DNA of 64,000 nt from Henckelia pumila (lineage: Eukaryota; Streptophyta; Magnoliopsida; Lamiales; Gesneriaceae), in the NCBI RefSeq assembly GCF_033568475.1, contig NC_133122.1, positions 151,356,861 through 151,420,860 of the forward strand, read 5' to 3'. Shown piece after piece: positions 1 through 11,454 of the stretch. The translations under genes and the position numbers were made by a program. Under the pieces are notes generated by a model, which was given only the letters and a program-made list of their open reading frames with translations, had not been told where the DNA came from and searched no databases. The stretch's first letter is position 1; each line of letters begins with the position of its first letter.

Positions 1-212
1 GGGACGCTCCCGAGCTGCCCGCGCCCCAAAGGGGCTCGGGCCGGGCAGCCCGTCGCTGCCCCCCCGGGTAGCGATCCAATCGCTGCCCGTGTTTTGCCCG
101 AAAAAAATTTTATTTTAAAAAAATTTATTTTGTTTCAAAAACCGAGGCTTAAAAATTTTGTACAATCGATTAATTTTATCGCTTGATCTGAGCAACCTGG
201 CTCTGATACCAC
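1..212 (-). mobile_element. Copia element R: primer-binding site and 5' leader, body off the left edge
   Basis: Read on the minus strand this is the stretch just inside a 5' LTR. Positions 196-212 read GTGGTATCAGAGCCAG on that strand, a primer-binding site for initiator methionine tRNA, followed by leader. The leader matches in layout the leader of copia element P (28766-29010): the same AT-rich start, then a GC-rich run of GGGCAGCGAT-type inverted repeats (1-105). The coding part must lie to the left of position 1, so nothing can be said about its integrity. Confidence 0.85.
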
Positions 213-2056
213 TGTTGGAAAACGGTGATCAGATCAATCAGAATTGATACCCGGTGCAGCGGAAGTTTAAAAATTTTATATGGAACGATTCCATAATGGG
301 TATCAAAACTTTACGATTAAATTGTGCGTGTAAAAATTAAATCACAATTAAATTTTTACCTCCAATCTCGAATCGAGATTATGGACACCAACAGATTACT
401 TTGCTCTTGTTGTATATCCCAGGAACTGATGGACGAACAATTCTTCAATCAGGTCCACGAACGGAAATTTAATCCCTCTGATAGATTGCACTAGAAAATC
501 TATCAGAAGTTTCTACGAAGAGAATTAACGAATTTGATCCGTTAAACCAGACTGCAAATTCAAAATTCACAGGCTGGAATTTCTCGAGCAGAGAGGGAGA
601 GGGGCGGCGGCCACTTAAAGAAAAACCAGGGTTTTCGAAAATATTTTGTGACCTCTGTTTCGTAATTTCTGTACTGCAATAACTTATTTATAATGTGGGC
701 TGCTAACAGCTTAGGGCCCATTAGTCATAAGTTCAAGCCTGACAAGCAAAGCCCGCATGTTCAGAAATTAATATAAAATTCATCGCGACTCAGATTGATA
801 AACCAATTTCACCAATGTGCACAGAAACCATTTCTGCATCTTTTAAAGTCAAGATAAATTTTTCTGAATCCGAATTCAGTGATTTCCAAAAATGCCCATC
901 CCTATGTCATTTTAGGAAATCTTACTCCTCTACTCTTAAATAAGAAGTCCCACTTCTTTGTTCATTAAATTTAACTCTTTAAATTTAACTATCTCAACGG
1001 GGATTAAAAATCCATTACTCTGTGTGACCCTCAATGGTTCAGGGATACAGCTAGCCGTGGGCTCACAACTCCTTGTGACTCGGAACAATAATTTCCGACT
1101 TGCCCATCGAATCATGGTAAGAGCGCCTAGCAACATCGCCCCATGATTCCCAGGGTATCACTGATAGTGCCTGCAAGAACCAATAGATTTTGGTTAGCGT
1201 ACAGTACGGTCCCTTCATCCATATATCCCGATCGAATCAACAACCATTGGTAAATCGAGAGTCGTTCGAGATTCGATAACTATACAATACATCTTGAAGA
1301 TCAAATAGTGACATCGCATGTGCTACTAAGAAACCATTTCTTAAAACACATCATGTACTCTGGCCAGAGATTCGTCACACTAATATCTCCTCAGATTGCA
1401 TAGGATATCCACACTCGCAAGTATGTGGTGAATCCTTGACAACAAAGCATCGACTCCTATATGTGTTGTAACTGTACCCAATCCCGACACCTGATGACCC
1501 CAATAGAGTCGGTAAACGAGTCAAAGTACAGTACTAGCATATAGAGTCTCAATGATGTTTCAAGTAGTAAGGACTAATGGTGTACAACCAAAACCACGGA
1601 CTTTATCCACTCGATAAGTGATAACCACTTGGAAAGTCCGGATAGAGTAGTTCGATCATTCATCGTATGAATATCCATTTGCATGCTTTGAACATCTCTA
1701 TGTTCCATACCAATGAAAAGTGGTACTCGGCATCGCAAATGCTAGTCTCAATCTCGAGCAATCCTTATCCTTATTAACGGACGGCTCAATCGACTAAGAA
1801 CTGTTTAGAATATACAGTGATTATAAGATGTGTTTCATGATAGTCATCCCCATGTACTACCACATCTTACATACACTATAGTATATTCAAGGTCTTTATC
1901 AAAACAACAATAGTATATCACAATATAAAAATATGAAGAAAGATAAAGTCATTGCCATTAATAAAAGTGTAAATTATATTAAACAAAAGATTGTTTATAC
2001 AAAGAGTCATCAAAGCCCTTAGCCACAAGTTGGCTCACCGGGCACCCACTCTTTCA
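213..2056 (-). repeat. 5' LTR of copia element R
   Basis: An LTR of about 1.84 kb beginning TGTTGGAAAA and ending CTCTTTCA on the plus strand, that is TG...CA when read on the minus strand. It aligns over its whole length, in reverse orientation, with the two LTRs of element P (26883-28765 and 34348-36232) but is clearly more diverged from them than they are from each other. The primer-binding site follows directly at 212, which fixes this as the 5' LTR of a minus-strand element. The flanking pentamer is CGAGG (2057-2061); its partner is outside the window. Confidence 0.92.
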
Positions 2057-3054
2057 CCGAGGTGAGTTATACCAGGTGCAATGAGTGTCGAGTTTCGAGA
2101 CAAAATAGAAAGCTTTTTCATATGTCTGTGCACTGTGGAATGTCCCAGTTGAGCATATTGGTGGGATCTTGCCTTAGTCTTGATGTGTGCAGTAATTGCA
2201 AGTATGTATAACTATCAGGAGGATGTCTATCGATTGGAAATTCATGGGTAAGTAACCTGTGACTGAGACAATGTAGATCATCATAGATGCGATGATTGTC
2301 ATTCCGGCATATGCGTATAGCTTCGCAGGCAAATGGTTAAAATACAATTTAGCGTCATGATTGCCAAGCGATGATAGCTTCCATTGGGGCACATTTATGG
2401 GTTATACTAAAAACGTGAACTGTGATTCGCACTAGATATGACGGACTAAATTCCCAGTATTTCTTGGGAATCTTGTTTGCTTCAGAGGAGCATGGGAGGG
2501 ATAACCAGTCTGGAAATCGTATTAAGCAGTTACGTTGGAGTATAGTTTTGTGTCAACTAGATTCTCTTGAAGAGAGATTCATGATAGGATGTGTCAGCAC
2601 AGTGTTGGGATTGGTGTTTCCTGGCTAGAGGTGTTATACACCGAGAGCTTTTGGAACCATTAGATAGTTAGATTCAGTTAGTGATTCGACGAATGTCGTA
2701 AGCCAGTCAGGTTTTGACTTGGTCTTCGTCAGTCTAAGATTTTTCCTTGGGACGATGATCTCGATCGAGCGGGAGTTTGTATCCTTCGTGATCAGGGAGA
2801 TCGTGGTCAGGATGGAAGATGTATCAGTGTTGGGATACATTAGCGCCAGAGAAGTTTAACTGTCGTCAAGTAGCGCAGTAGTTTCAGTCGGGAGAATGCT
2901 AATGCGATTCAGCATTAATGAAGCTTGCAGGGAATTCAACAAGAGTCTGAGTATGTCGGAAGCTATTTTAACCAGACACTCGATCAAGGGTCTCTAGTTC
3001 ATTCTCGAGGTTTATCCTAGATTTTGAGGACAAAATCTTTTAATTGGGGGAGAA
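2057..3054 (+). mobile_element. Gypsy element G1, 3' internal remnant without recognisable coding sequence
   Basis: This kilobase lies between the copia LTR and the gypsy LTR at 3055. It ends in a segment (about 3005-3054) that is typical of the 3' end of plant gypsy elements: a stretch reading like cgaggttta...attttgaggacaaaatc and then a polypurine tract. No frame carries a recognisable integrase or chromodomain; open frames here are short and overlap on both strands. I read it as the decayed 3' untranslated part of element G1, interrupted on its left by copia R. The body of G1 is missing from the window. Confidence 0.6.
3041..3054 (+). other. Polypurine tract of G1
   Basis: The run taattgggggagaa immediately precedes the LTR start TGTAGTGACC at 3055. 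The same arrangement occurs, on the respective coding strands, at 10272-10290 (element A) and 60505-60518 (element E). It would prime plus-strand DNA synthesis. Confidence 0.8.
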
Positions 3055-3204
3055 TGTAGTGACCCGTATCCAGAATTAACGATTAATGAGTAATTCATCA
3101 AGTGATCATGTTTAAATTTAGTCAAACATGATTAAGGGTTTTTCAAAAGGATCTAAGGAGTTCAAAAATGGGTCCAAAACACTCGAAAATGGCCGGGAAG
3201 GTTA

Positions 3205-3485
3205 TGAGGGTTCGGAGGGATCGAAGGATCCGAACCTGGACCGGAGGATCCGAACTCAGAATGGAGGATCCGAACTTGCATGGCCAGCTGTCCGAGAGAA
3301 ATACGTCATTGGTGACGTCAAAGGGGTGACTTCGGACAATCCAAACTCAGATCGGAGGCTCCGAACTCATGTGGGCAGGCGTCCTCAGGAAGCTTGACAC
3401 GTTTCTAGATGGGAGAGTTCGGACGCAAGGACCGGACAGTCCAAACCGGTTCGGAGGATCCGAACCCGAGATTGGATGCTCCGAA
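3205..3485 (+). promoter_or_regulatory. Palindromic TTCGGA/TCCGAA cluster and TGACGTCA box in the G1 LTR
   Basis: Repeated GTTCGGA or CGGAGG halves and TCCGAAC halves occur about every 20-40 bases, many spaced as a dyad around a 3-5 base centre. A perfect TGACGTCA (3313-3320), the core bound by plant bZIP factors, lies among them, next to a second tacgtcatt. The cluster ends a few bases upstream of the TATA box. Function as enhancer is inferred from position; the same arrangement recurs in the LTRs of A and E. Confidence 0.6.
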
Positions 3486-3492
3486 CTCCGTC

Positions 3493-3500
3493 TATAAATA
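3493..3500 (+). promoter_or_regulatory. TATA box of the G1 LTR
   Basis: TATAAATA followed by GGGGG sits immediately downstream of the palindrome cluster. It is conserved as TATAAATAG in the LTRs of A (minus strand, 9881-9889 and 15890-15898) and E (61032-61040). It should set the U3/R boundary about 30 bases downstream. Confidence 0.75.
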
Positions 3501-4529
3501 GGGGGCCGAGATTTCATTTTTGAGCGCACCAAATTCCTTTCTCCTCTCGATTCCTTAGCCTTATAGCTTAGATATAGGGAATTCTAGGCATCCTTTTGAG
3601 ATTCCAAAAGTGGCATAGCGATCCAGGCGTCGTAGCGGAGCCGTGCCTAAGTTTTGAGACAGTCGCAATCAGTGGGCTGACGACAGACTCAGGTATAGCT
3701 ATGGTCTCCTTAAATTATTTATTAGTATGCAATAGCTTAGTTAAGGCTTTTAGAGCTTAATTAATGATGCATGGTTATTTGCATTGTAGAGCTAATTATA
3801 GGCTTGAGAACCTAGAGTGGGACTGCTAGGACTGCCTGTAATAAGGTACGTAAGTACTGACTGAGATAGCCAGTGGGTTTGCATGATTATGTGTTGCATT
3901 GTGTGCCATATTATTCTGCAGCATGTGCATATCATATTGTGTCTGTACATATTTTGATATGATTAATGTAGGGCCGCTCAACCTTGTTTGTACGGTCGAT
4001 GTCGAGTGCCCCGCGACCGACGGGTTAGCTGGCACTGGCATCTGTAGGACACGATCTACGTCCGATAAGAATGAGAAGTGTACGCAGGGTTTGATTACCG
4101 GGTTGTACCACTCATGTCTTAGGCGCCATTACTGAGCAGTTGTATACAGTTATCCCAGATATGGATACCCTGTCATTTGCATGTATCATATTTGTATGTT
4201 TACCCGTATTTGCGTATTGAGCTTAGAGCTCACGTCCAATCATTTCTGTGTATTTGGACACCTCATTCGACGGGGCAGGTGTTGGTAAAAGATTGAGCAT
4301 CAGGAGCTTGGAGAGGCAAGTGACCTTTGAAGATAGAAGGATTAGCTGTAGGTTTTTGCCCTTAGGTTTTATTTAAGTTTATTCGATTGGGTTGTATAAT
4401 CGAATTTGTTTAACCGGTTGTATTCTGCAAATCTGCTTTTATTTAAGTCTTTCGCAGCGATTTATTTAATGCATGCTTAATTATGCTCTAAACTCTGATT
4501 ATGTAGTTGATCTAGGTTGGGTCGCTACA

Positions 4530-5973
4530 CTAACCTGTCGACTCAAAGCATCAGCAGTGAGATTAGCTAAACCTGGATGATATTTGATTTCACAATCGTA
4601 ACCCTTCAGAAGATCCATCCAGCGTCGTTGTCTAATATTCAATTTGGCTTGTGTGAATAAATATTTTAGACTCTTATGATCAGTGAATATCTCAAATCTT
4701 TTGTCATATAATTATAATGTCTCCAGATCTTAAGTGCAAAAACAATGGCAGCTAACTCAAGATCATGTACTAGATAATTCAACTCACGTGTATTCAATTC
4801 CCGAGAACCATAGGATATTACATGCTCATGTTGCATCAGTACACATCTTATCCCCTGACCAGAGGCATCAGTGTAAATCGTATAGCCTCCTGTTCCCATT
4901 GGTAAAGCAAGCGCAGGTGAAGTGGCCAGACGTTTATGAATTTATTTAAAATATTTCTCACATTCAGAGGACCAAGCAAAAGGAACATCCTTTCGAGTAA
5001 GATGTGTCAAAGGTCTGGCTATCTGAGCAAAATTCTCAATGAACCGACGGTAATATCCAGCTAGACCTAGAAAACTACGGATCTCAGCTACCATCGTAAG
5101 TCGTGCCCAATTCAGCACTGCCTCAACCTTACTCGGATCCACCGATATTCCTTCTTTGGATATAACGTGACCAAGAAACATGACTCGATTCATCCTGAAT
5201 TCACATTTGCTTAGTTTATCATACAGTTGCTTTTCCCGTAGCATCTGCAAAACAATTCTCAGATGCTGTGAGTGCTCATTCCTATCGTGTGAATATATTC
5301 ACCAGGATATCATCAATAAATACAATAACAAATTTATCCAGCTACTCATGAAACACACGATTCATCAAATCCATAAAAACTATAGGGACATTTGTCAAAC
5401 CGAATGACATCACCAGAAATTCATAATGTCCATATCTGGTATGAAAAGCAGTCTTAGAAATATCTGAGTCGTGAACACTCAACTGGTGGTATCCCGATCT
5501 CAGATAAATCTTTGAATATACAGAAGTACCCTGTAATTGATCAAACAGATCATCAATACATGGCAATGGGTACTTGTTCTTGATGGTGACACGGTTCAAC
5601 TATCGATAATCAATACATAGCCGCATTGACCCATCTTTCTTTTTCACAAACAAGACTGGTGCTCCCATAGGAGAAACACTTGGGCTAATATATCCTTTGT
5701 CCAGAAGATCCTGTAACTATTGTTTCAACTCCCGTATCTCTTACGGATCCAGATAATACGGTGCTTGGGATATCGAAGATGTTCCTGGCAACAGATCAAT
5801 GCCAAATTCTACCTCTCGTACCAAAGAAAAACCAGGAATCTCATCCGGAAATACATCAGGAAACTCATTGGCTACTGGAACATGCTCAATACCATGAGTA
5901 CCCTTGGTAGTATCAACGGCATAGATGAGATAGTCGTCTCCGCCAAACTCTAAGGCACGATAGGCCTCCAGAG
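4530..5973 (-). pseudogene. Element D, gypsy chromovirus pol fragment, copy 1 (protease end to RNase H)
   Basis: On the minus strand this encodes, in decayed form, the end of protease (about 5973-5700), reverse transcriptase (about 5640-4960) and RNase H (about 4930-4530). Visible RT signatures include the SVYSKI...SGYHQL block, [14 protein letters not shown], and FLGHVIS...[15 protein letters not shown]. RNase H retains [15 protein letters not shown] and [16 protein letters not shown]. Stops and frameshifts break it (for example before 5599 and near 4942-4899). Integrase is absent because the G1 LTR interrupts it at 4529. The right side stops at a hAT-like insertion. Neighbouring copy 2 is at 7081. 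Confidence 0.85.
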
Positions 5974-6335
5974 TAGGGGTGCAAACGAATCGAATCGAAC
6001 CGAATAATGATAAAATTTTAAGGCTCGAATTCGTCTTGATAAGATTATATTCGAGTTTGAGCTCGATTCAAAGCTCAATAATTTCAAATATTTTGGCTCG
6101 AGCTCTGCTCAAATTAAAGTTCGAGTTTGAGTTCGGCTCGAAACATTCAAACATATTCGTGAACTATTGCTCGGATATTATGGTTCGAAAAGCTCGAAAT
6201 GTTTGAAAAAGTTCAAAATGTATATATATTTATTATATAATTATATTATATTAATTAAATATTAAGGCTCGCGATCTATTCGCGAACTATCGAACAAAAT
6301 AATTTTGGCTCGAGCTTAGCTCGAAAAAAAGTTCG
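5974..6335. mobile_element. hAT-like MITE, left part, copy 1
   Basis: It begins TAGGGGTGCAAACGAATCG after the octamer CTCCAGAG (5966-5973) in element D and consists of AT-rich sequence with many TTCGA/TCGAA/GAGCTCGA motifs. No coding capacity is seen. It ends in GTTCG (6331-6335), the target site of the gypsy LTR that follows. This copy lacks the right terminus because the tandem duplication ended inside the gypsy LTR. The complete version is copy 2 (8520-16391). Confidence 0.82.
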
Positions 6336-6881
6336 TGTAGCGACCCTTACCCGGATCACCTACTAAACAGAACTTAGACATGCCATTAACTTAATTAAAC
6401 AGAAATCAGAATTCAACTGCGGAAACCATAACATTTATACAATCCCAAGAAAAAGAATCTGTAAATATACAAAATAATATACAACCAAATCGAATAGCTG
6501 TATAAACCCAAAACAACATAATAAAAACCTAAACGAAGCTCCAGCTGATCAACCACTGCCTAGCCCCTCTTGGACCCGCCTCGTCCAATCGCAAACCTGC
6601 CCCATGGAATAGGGTGTCCAGAAACACAGAGTACGAGACGTGAGCATAAAACGCTCAGCACGAGAGTATGAGTATACATGCATGCAAAGTGAACTCCCTA
6701 AAAACTCGAGGTCAAGGATCAGATAACAGAGACAGACCGGGCCCTAGTATGTAGCACGTTGTGCCGTCGCTTCAGGAGGTGGCTCCCATACCAAAATACC
6801 AGTGGATATGCCGGACCCAAATCGATGGAAGTCCAAACACTAACAGGATAGGGTAAAACCCTACTATAGACATCTCGAACG
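6336..6881 (-). repeat. Truncated LTR of element A (duplication copy)
   Basis: The segment begins TGTAGCGACCCTTACC and matches positions 8883-9430 of the left LTR of element A with only scattered differences. It stops at the duplication junction at AGATAG (6882-6887), after which sequence from the end of the G1 LTR resumes. Its presence shows that element A had already inserted in the MITE when the tandem duplication formed. Confidence 0.88.
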
Positions 6882-9430
6882 AGATAGCAGGATTAGCTGT
6901 AGGTTTTTGCCCTTAGGTTTTATTTAAGTTTATTCGATTGGGTTGTATAATCGAATTTGTTTAACCTGTTGTATTCTGCAAATTTGCTTTTATCTAAGTC
7001 TTCCGCAGCGATTTATTTAATGCATGCTTAATTATGCTCTAAACTCTGATTATGTAGTGGATCTAGGTTGGGTCGCTACACTAACCTGTCGACTCAAAGC
7101 ATCAGCAGTGAGATTAGCGAAACCTGGATGATATTTGATTTCACAATCGTAACCCTTCAGAAGATCCATCCAGCGTCGTTGTCTAATATTCAATTCGGCT
7201 TGTGTGAATAAATATTTTAGACTCGTATGATCAGTGAATATCTCAAATCTTTTGTCTTATAATTATAATGTCTCCAGATCTTAAGTGCAAAAACAATGGC
7301 AGCTAACTCAAGATCATGTACTGGATAATTCATCTCACGTGTATTCAATTCCCAAGAACCATAGGATATTACATGCTCATGTTGCATCAGTACACATCTT
7401 ATCCCCTGACCAGAGGCATCAGTGTAAATCGTATAGCCTCCTGTTCACGTTGGTAAAGCAAGCGCAGGTGCAGTGGCCAGACGTTTATGAATTTCTTTAA
7501 AATATTTCTCACATTCAGAGGACCAAGCAAAAGGAACATCCTTTCGAGTAAGATGTGTCAAAGGTCTGACTATCTGAGCAAAATTCTCAATGAACCGACG
7601 GTAATATCCAGCTAGACCTAGAAAACTACGGATCTCAGCTACCATCGTAAGTCGTGCCCAATTCAGCACTGCCTCAACCTTACTCGAATCCACCGATATT
7701 CCTTCTTTGGATATAACGTGACCAAGAAACATGACTCGATCCATCCTGAATTCACATTTGCTTAGTTTATCATACAGTTGATTTTCCCGTAGCGTCTGCA
7801 AAACAATTCTCAGATGCTGTGAGTGCTCATTCCTATCGTGTGAATATATTAGGATATCATCAATAAATACAATAACAAATTTATCCAGCTACTTATGAAA
7901 CACACGATTCATCAAATCCATAAAAACTATAGGGACATTTGTCAAACCAAATGACATCACCAAAAATTCATAATGTCCATATCTGGTATGAAAAGCAGTC
8001 TTAGAAATATCTGAGTCGTGAACACTCAACTGGTGGTATCCCGATCTCAGATAAATCTTTGAATATACAGAAGTACCCTGTAATTGATCAAACAGATCAT
8101 CAATGCGTGGCAATGGTACTTGTTCTTGATGGTGACACGGTTCAACTATCGATAATCAATACATAGCCGCATTGACCCATCTTTCTTTTTCACAAACAAG
8201 ACTGGTGCTCCCATAGGAGAAACACTTGGGCTAATATATCATTTGTCCAGAAGATCCTGTAACTATTGTTTCAACTCCCGTATCTCTTACGGATCCAGAT
8301 AATACGGTGCTTGGGATATCGAAGATGTTCCTGGCAACAGATCAATGCCAAATTCTACCTCTCGTACCGAAGAAAAACCAGGAATCTCATCCGGAAATAC
8401 ATCAGGAAACTCATTGGCTACTGGAACATGCTCAATACCATGAGTACCCTTGGTAGTATCAACGGCAAAGATGAGATAGTCGTCCCCGCCAAACTCTAAG
8501 GCACGACAGGCCTCCAGAGTAGGGGTGCAAACGAATCGAATCGAACCGAATAATGGTAAAATTTTAAGGCTCGAATTCGGCTTGATAAGATTATATTCAA
8601 GTTTGAGCTTGATTCGAAGCTCAATAATTTCAAATATTTTTTGTTCGAGCTCTGCTCAAAATAAAGTTCGAGTTTGAGTTCGGCTCGAAATATTCGAACA
8701 TATTCGTGAACTATTGCTCAGATATTATGGTTCGAAAAGCTCGAAATGTTCGAAAAAGTTCGAAATGTATATATATTTATTATATAATTATATTATATTA
8801 ATTAAATATTAAGGCTCGCGATCTATTCGCGAACTATCGAACAAAATAATTTTGGCTCGAGCTTAGCTCGAAAAAAAGTTCGTGTAGCGACCCTTACCCA
8901 GATCACCTACTAAACAAAACTTAGACATGCAATTAACTTAATTAAACAGAAATCAGAATTCAACTGCGGAAACCATAACATTTATACAATCCCAAGAAAA
9001 AGAATCTGTAAATATCCAAAATAATATACAACCAAATCGAATAGCTGTATAAACCCAAAACAACATAATAAACCTAAACGAAGCTCCAGCTGATCAACCA
9101 CTGCCTAGACCCTCTTGGATCCACCCGCCTCGTCCAATCGCAAACCTGCCCCATGGAATAGGGTGTCCAGAAACACAGAGTACGAGATGTGAGCATAAAA
9201 CGCTCAGCACGAGAGTATGAGTATACATGCATGCAAAGTGAACTCCCTAAAAACTCGAGGTCAAGGATCAGATAACAGAGACAGACTGGGCCCTGGTATG
9301 TAGAACGTTGTGCCATCGCTTCAGGAGGTGGCTCCCATACCAAAATACCAGTGGATATGCCGGACCCAAATCGATGGAAGTCCAACCGCTAACAGGATAG
9401 GGTAAAACCCTACTATAGACATCTCAAACG
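6882..9430. repeat. Tandem segmental duplication, unit 2 (2549 bp)
   Basis: Second copy of 4331-6881. Its first 199 bp (6882-7080) are the end of the G1 LTR, then element D copy 2 (7081-8519), the MITE left part (8520-8882) and the start of the element A LTR, which here continues intact past 9430. Differences from unit 1 include a missing base near 8116 and a small deletion near 7850. Confidence 0.88.
7081..8519 (-). pseudogene. Element D, gypsy pol fragment, copy 2
   Basis: This is a duplicate of 4530-5973 with the same domain order on the minus strand: protease end (8519-8250), RT (about 8150-7500), RNase H (about 7480-7081). The stretch 7801-7445 keeps an open run covering the RT thumb and connection, including the FLGHVIS and [13 protein letters not shown] blocks. 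It shares most lesions with copy 1, so the decay mostly predates the duplication. The flanking octamer CTCCAGAG (8512-8519) is the left half of the MITE target duplication. The frame is taken up again at 16392. Confidence 0.85.
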
Positions 9431-10271
9431 AGATAGCTCAATATGCAAATGTATGCAGCATAAATCAATGACATATAAATCATGCAGTCACATAATACAT
9501 GCATACTCAGTCAGGATATCTCGAACAGTACTTTCGTACCTCAAATACTAGGCAAGTGCTATCAGCCCTAGGTCCACGCCTATAATCCGCGCTACACTGC
9601 CAAATGATACTACTATCATTATAGCGCTCTAAAAGCCTTAACTAAGCTAAAGCATACTCCTAAATATTTTTAGGAAGCAAAAGCTATACCTTCGTCCGTC
9701 GTTAGCCCTTTGCTGTCGATTGCCTCAAAACTAGGCCACAGCTCCGCTACGATGCCTGGATCGCTATGCCACTTCCGAATTCCCGATGGGACGCCTATAA
9801 TTCCCTAGATCTGAGTTAGAAGGCTAAAGAATCGAGAGAGAAGAGGTGATTGGTGCGTCTAAATCTGAATCTCGGCCCTCCTATTTATAGACGAAGTTCG
9901 GATCGTCCGAACTGGACTTCGGAGCGTCCGAACACGATCGGACCGTCCGATCTCGACTTCGGGTTGTCCGAACCCAAAAATACGTCATTGCTTATGTCAG
10001 CACAATGACGTCATCCATGACGACTGTCGGCAGCATGTTCGGAGCGTCCGAACCACTCTTCGGATCGTCCGAACCCTGACTTCGGACCTGCCAAACCCTG
10101 ACTTCAGAGCCTCCAAACTAAACGACCCTCGGACCATTTTCGAGCGTTCTGAATCCATTTACGAACTCTGTTAATCCATCTGGGACTCCTTTAATCATGT
10201 TTTATTACATCTAAACATGATCGTATTATTAATTACTCATAAATCGTTAATTCTGGATACGGGTTACTACA
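8883..10271 (-). repeat. Element A, 3' LTR
   Basis: On the plus strand it runs from TGTAGCGACCC to GGGTTACTACA. U3 (right part) carries TTCGGA...TCCGAA palindromes at about 9895-10115, TGACGTCA at 10006-10013, and a TATA box TATAAATAG on the minus strand at 9881-9889. The polypurine tract lies directly to its right at 10272-10290. The leftmost ~550 bp were copied into 6336-6881 by the tandem duplication. Confidence 0.92.
9895..10115 (-). promoter_or_regulatory. Palindrome cluster with TGACGTCA, element A 3' LTR
   Basis: At least four dyads of the form TTCGGA-N4-TCCGAA-like spacing (for example at 9897-9912, 9919-9931 and after 10040) surround a perfect TGACGTCA at 10006-10013. The cluster ends next to the TATA box on the minus strand. 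It matches the cluster in G1 and in the second LTR of this element. A role in transcription is inferred from location and conservation across copies. Confidence 0.6.
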
Positions 10272-10290
10272 TTCTCCCCCACTTAAGATA
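10272..10290 (-). other. Polypurine tract of element A
   Basis: On the minus strand the sequence reads AAGTGGGGGAGAA directly before the LTR start TGTAGTAACCCG. It is preceded by a gaggatgaaat stretch that resembles the one in front of the other gypsy LTRs in the window. Confidence 0.85.
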
Positions 10291-10404
10291 TTTCATCCTC
10301 GAAATCCGATCTTAAGTACCGAATGTAAAACAGTAATCCAAAACATTCTTTATTCAAATCAAACGCTTACAGAGTTTACATCTGAATACAAATCGAAAAT
10401 GAAA

Positions 10405-11454
10405 TCAAAATAACTCAGGATGTTCTGCACGCATCCTGTCCTCAAGTTCCCAAGTAGCTTCCTCAGTGCCTCTGCGCTGCCAGCGAACTAAAACCAAATG
10501 AATGACTTTGTTCCGCAAGACCTTGTCCTTGTGATCCAGGATACGAATAGGTCTTTCATCATACGTCAAATCCTTATCCACTTGAACTTCAGACCGCTGT
10601 AGAACATGAGACGGATCTGCCACATACCATCGCAACAGAGATACGTGGAACACGTTGTAAATACTGGACAGATACGGTGGCAAAGCCAAACGATAAGCCA
10701 AATAGCCAATGCTCTCCAAGATCTCAAACGGACCGATAAATCTGGGAGACAACTTGCCCTTAAGGCCAAATCTGAGAATCCTGCGGAAAGGTGACACCCT
10801 CAAAAACACTTTCTCCCCAACATCAAACTGCAAAGGCCTACGCTTAGTGTTAGCATAGCTGGCCTGACGATCCTGTACAGTCTTAATCCATTTCTTGATC
10901 TGATCAACAATATCTACTGCCTGCTGGATAAACTCCGGTCCCTCAGCCTGTCTCTCCCCCACTTCTTCCCAGAAGAGTGGAGTACGACAACATCGCTCGT
11001 ACAACGCCTCAAAAGGTGCCATCCCAATGCTAGTATGATAGCTGTTGTTGTACGCGAACTCGATCAATGGCAAATGATCCTTCCAGGCTGAACCAAAATC
11101 CATAACGCACGCTCGAAGCATATTCTCCAAAGTACGGATAGTGCGCTCTGATTGACCATCTGTCTTCGAATGATAGGCAGCACTCAAATTGAGAGTAGTA
11201 CCCATCGCACGCTGAACACTCCCCCAAAACCTAGAAGTGAACCTGGGGTCTCGATCGCTGACAATGCTCACAGGCACTCCATGAAATCGAACGATCTCCT
11301 AAACATACAACCGTGCCATGCAATCCACAGAGTACTCTCGACTGTAGGCAATGAAATGCGCTGACTTGGTGAGTCGGTCCACCACAACCCAGATAGCATC
11401 ACAATTCCTCGAGGACATCGGCAAATGGGTCACAAAATCCATCGTGATAAACTC
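10405..11454 (-). pseudogene. Element A integrase core and chromodomain-like tail
   Basis: Minus-strand integrase. The N-terminal H2C2 finger lies upstream (about 11640-11520). The catalytic core begins with the MDFVTHLP block (about 11430), continues with SDRDPRF (about 11260) and TDGQSERTIRTLENML (about 11150), giving the three acidic residues of the DDE triad. The C-terminal part has the GPFEILE block, VFHVSLLRRY-like text, and a last ~45 residues (10540-10405) resembling the chromodomain tail of Tekay-type elements, ending ATWELEDRMRAEHPELF. Stops interrupt it at 11455 (TGG to TGA in the family context) and near 11280 (CAG to TAG). Confidence 0.88.

Larger units (their letters stand above)
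3055..4529 (+). repeat. 3' LTR of gypsy element G1 (family shared with A and E)
   Basis: The 1475-bp LTR starts TGTAGTGACCCGTATCC after a polypurine tract and ends GGGTCGCTACA. Its first ~100 bases match the LTR start of element A read on the minus strand, and more weakly E (60519), so these form one family. U3 holds a cluster of TTCGGA/TCCGAA palindromic motifs (3205-3485), a TGACGTCA box (3313-3320) and a TATA box (3493-3500). The last 199 bp are repeated at 6882-7080 by the tandem duplication. It abuts the decayed element D at 4530, implying that G1 inserted into D. Confidence 0.9.
4331..6881. repeat. Tandem segmental duplication, unit 1 (2551 bp)
   Basis: This unit is repeated head-to-tail at 6882-9430. 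Each unit contains, in order, the last ~200 bp of the G1 LTR, the element D fragment, the left portion of the hAT-like MITE, and ~550 bp of the element A LTR. Both outer edges and the internal junction carry AGATAG (4331, 6882, 9431), which suggests a microhomology-associated duplication. The units differ by scattered substitutions and small indels. Confidence 0.88.

Noticed and set aside
3128..3397. 89-codon open frame with EGSEGSKDPN-like repeats
   Set aside because: It is a translation of the palindromic repeats in the U3 of the G1 LTR; no start context and no conservation in the A and E LTRs.
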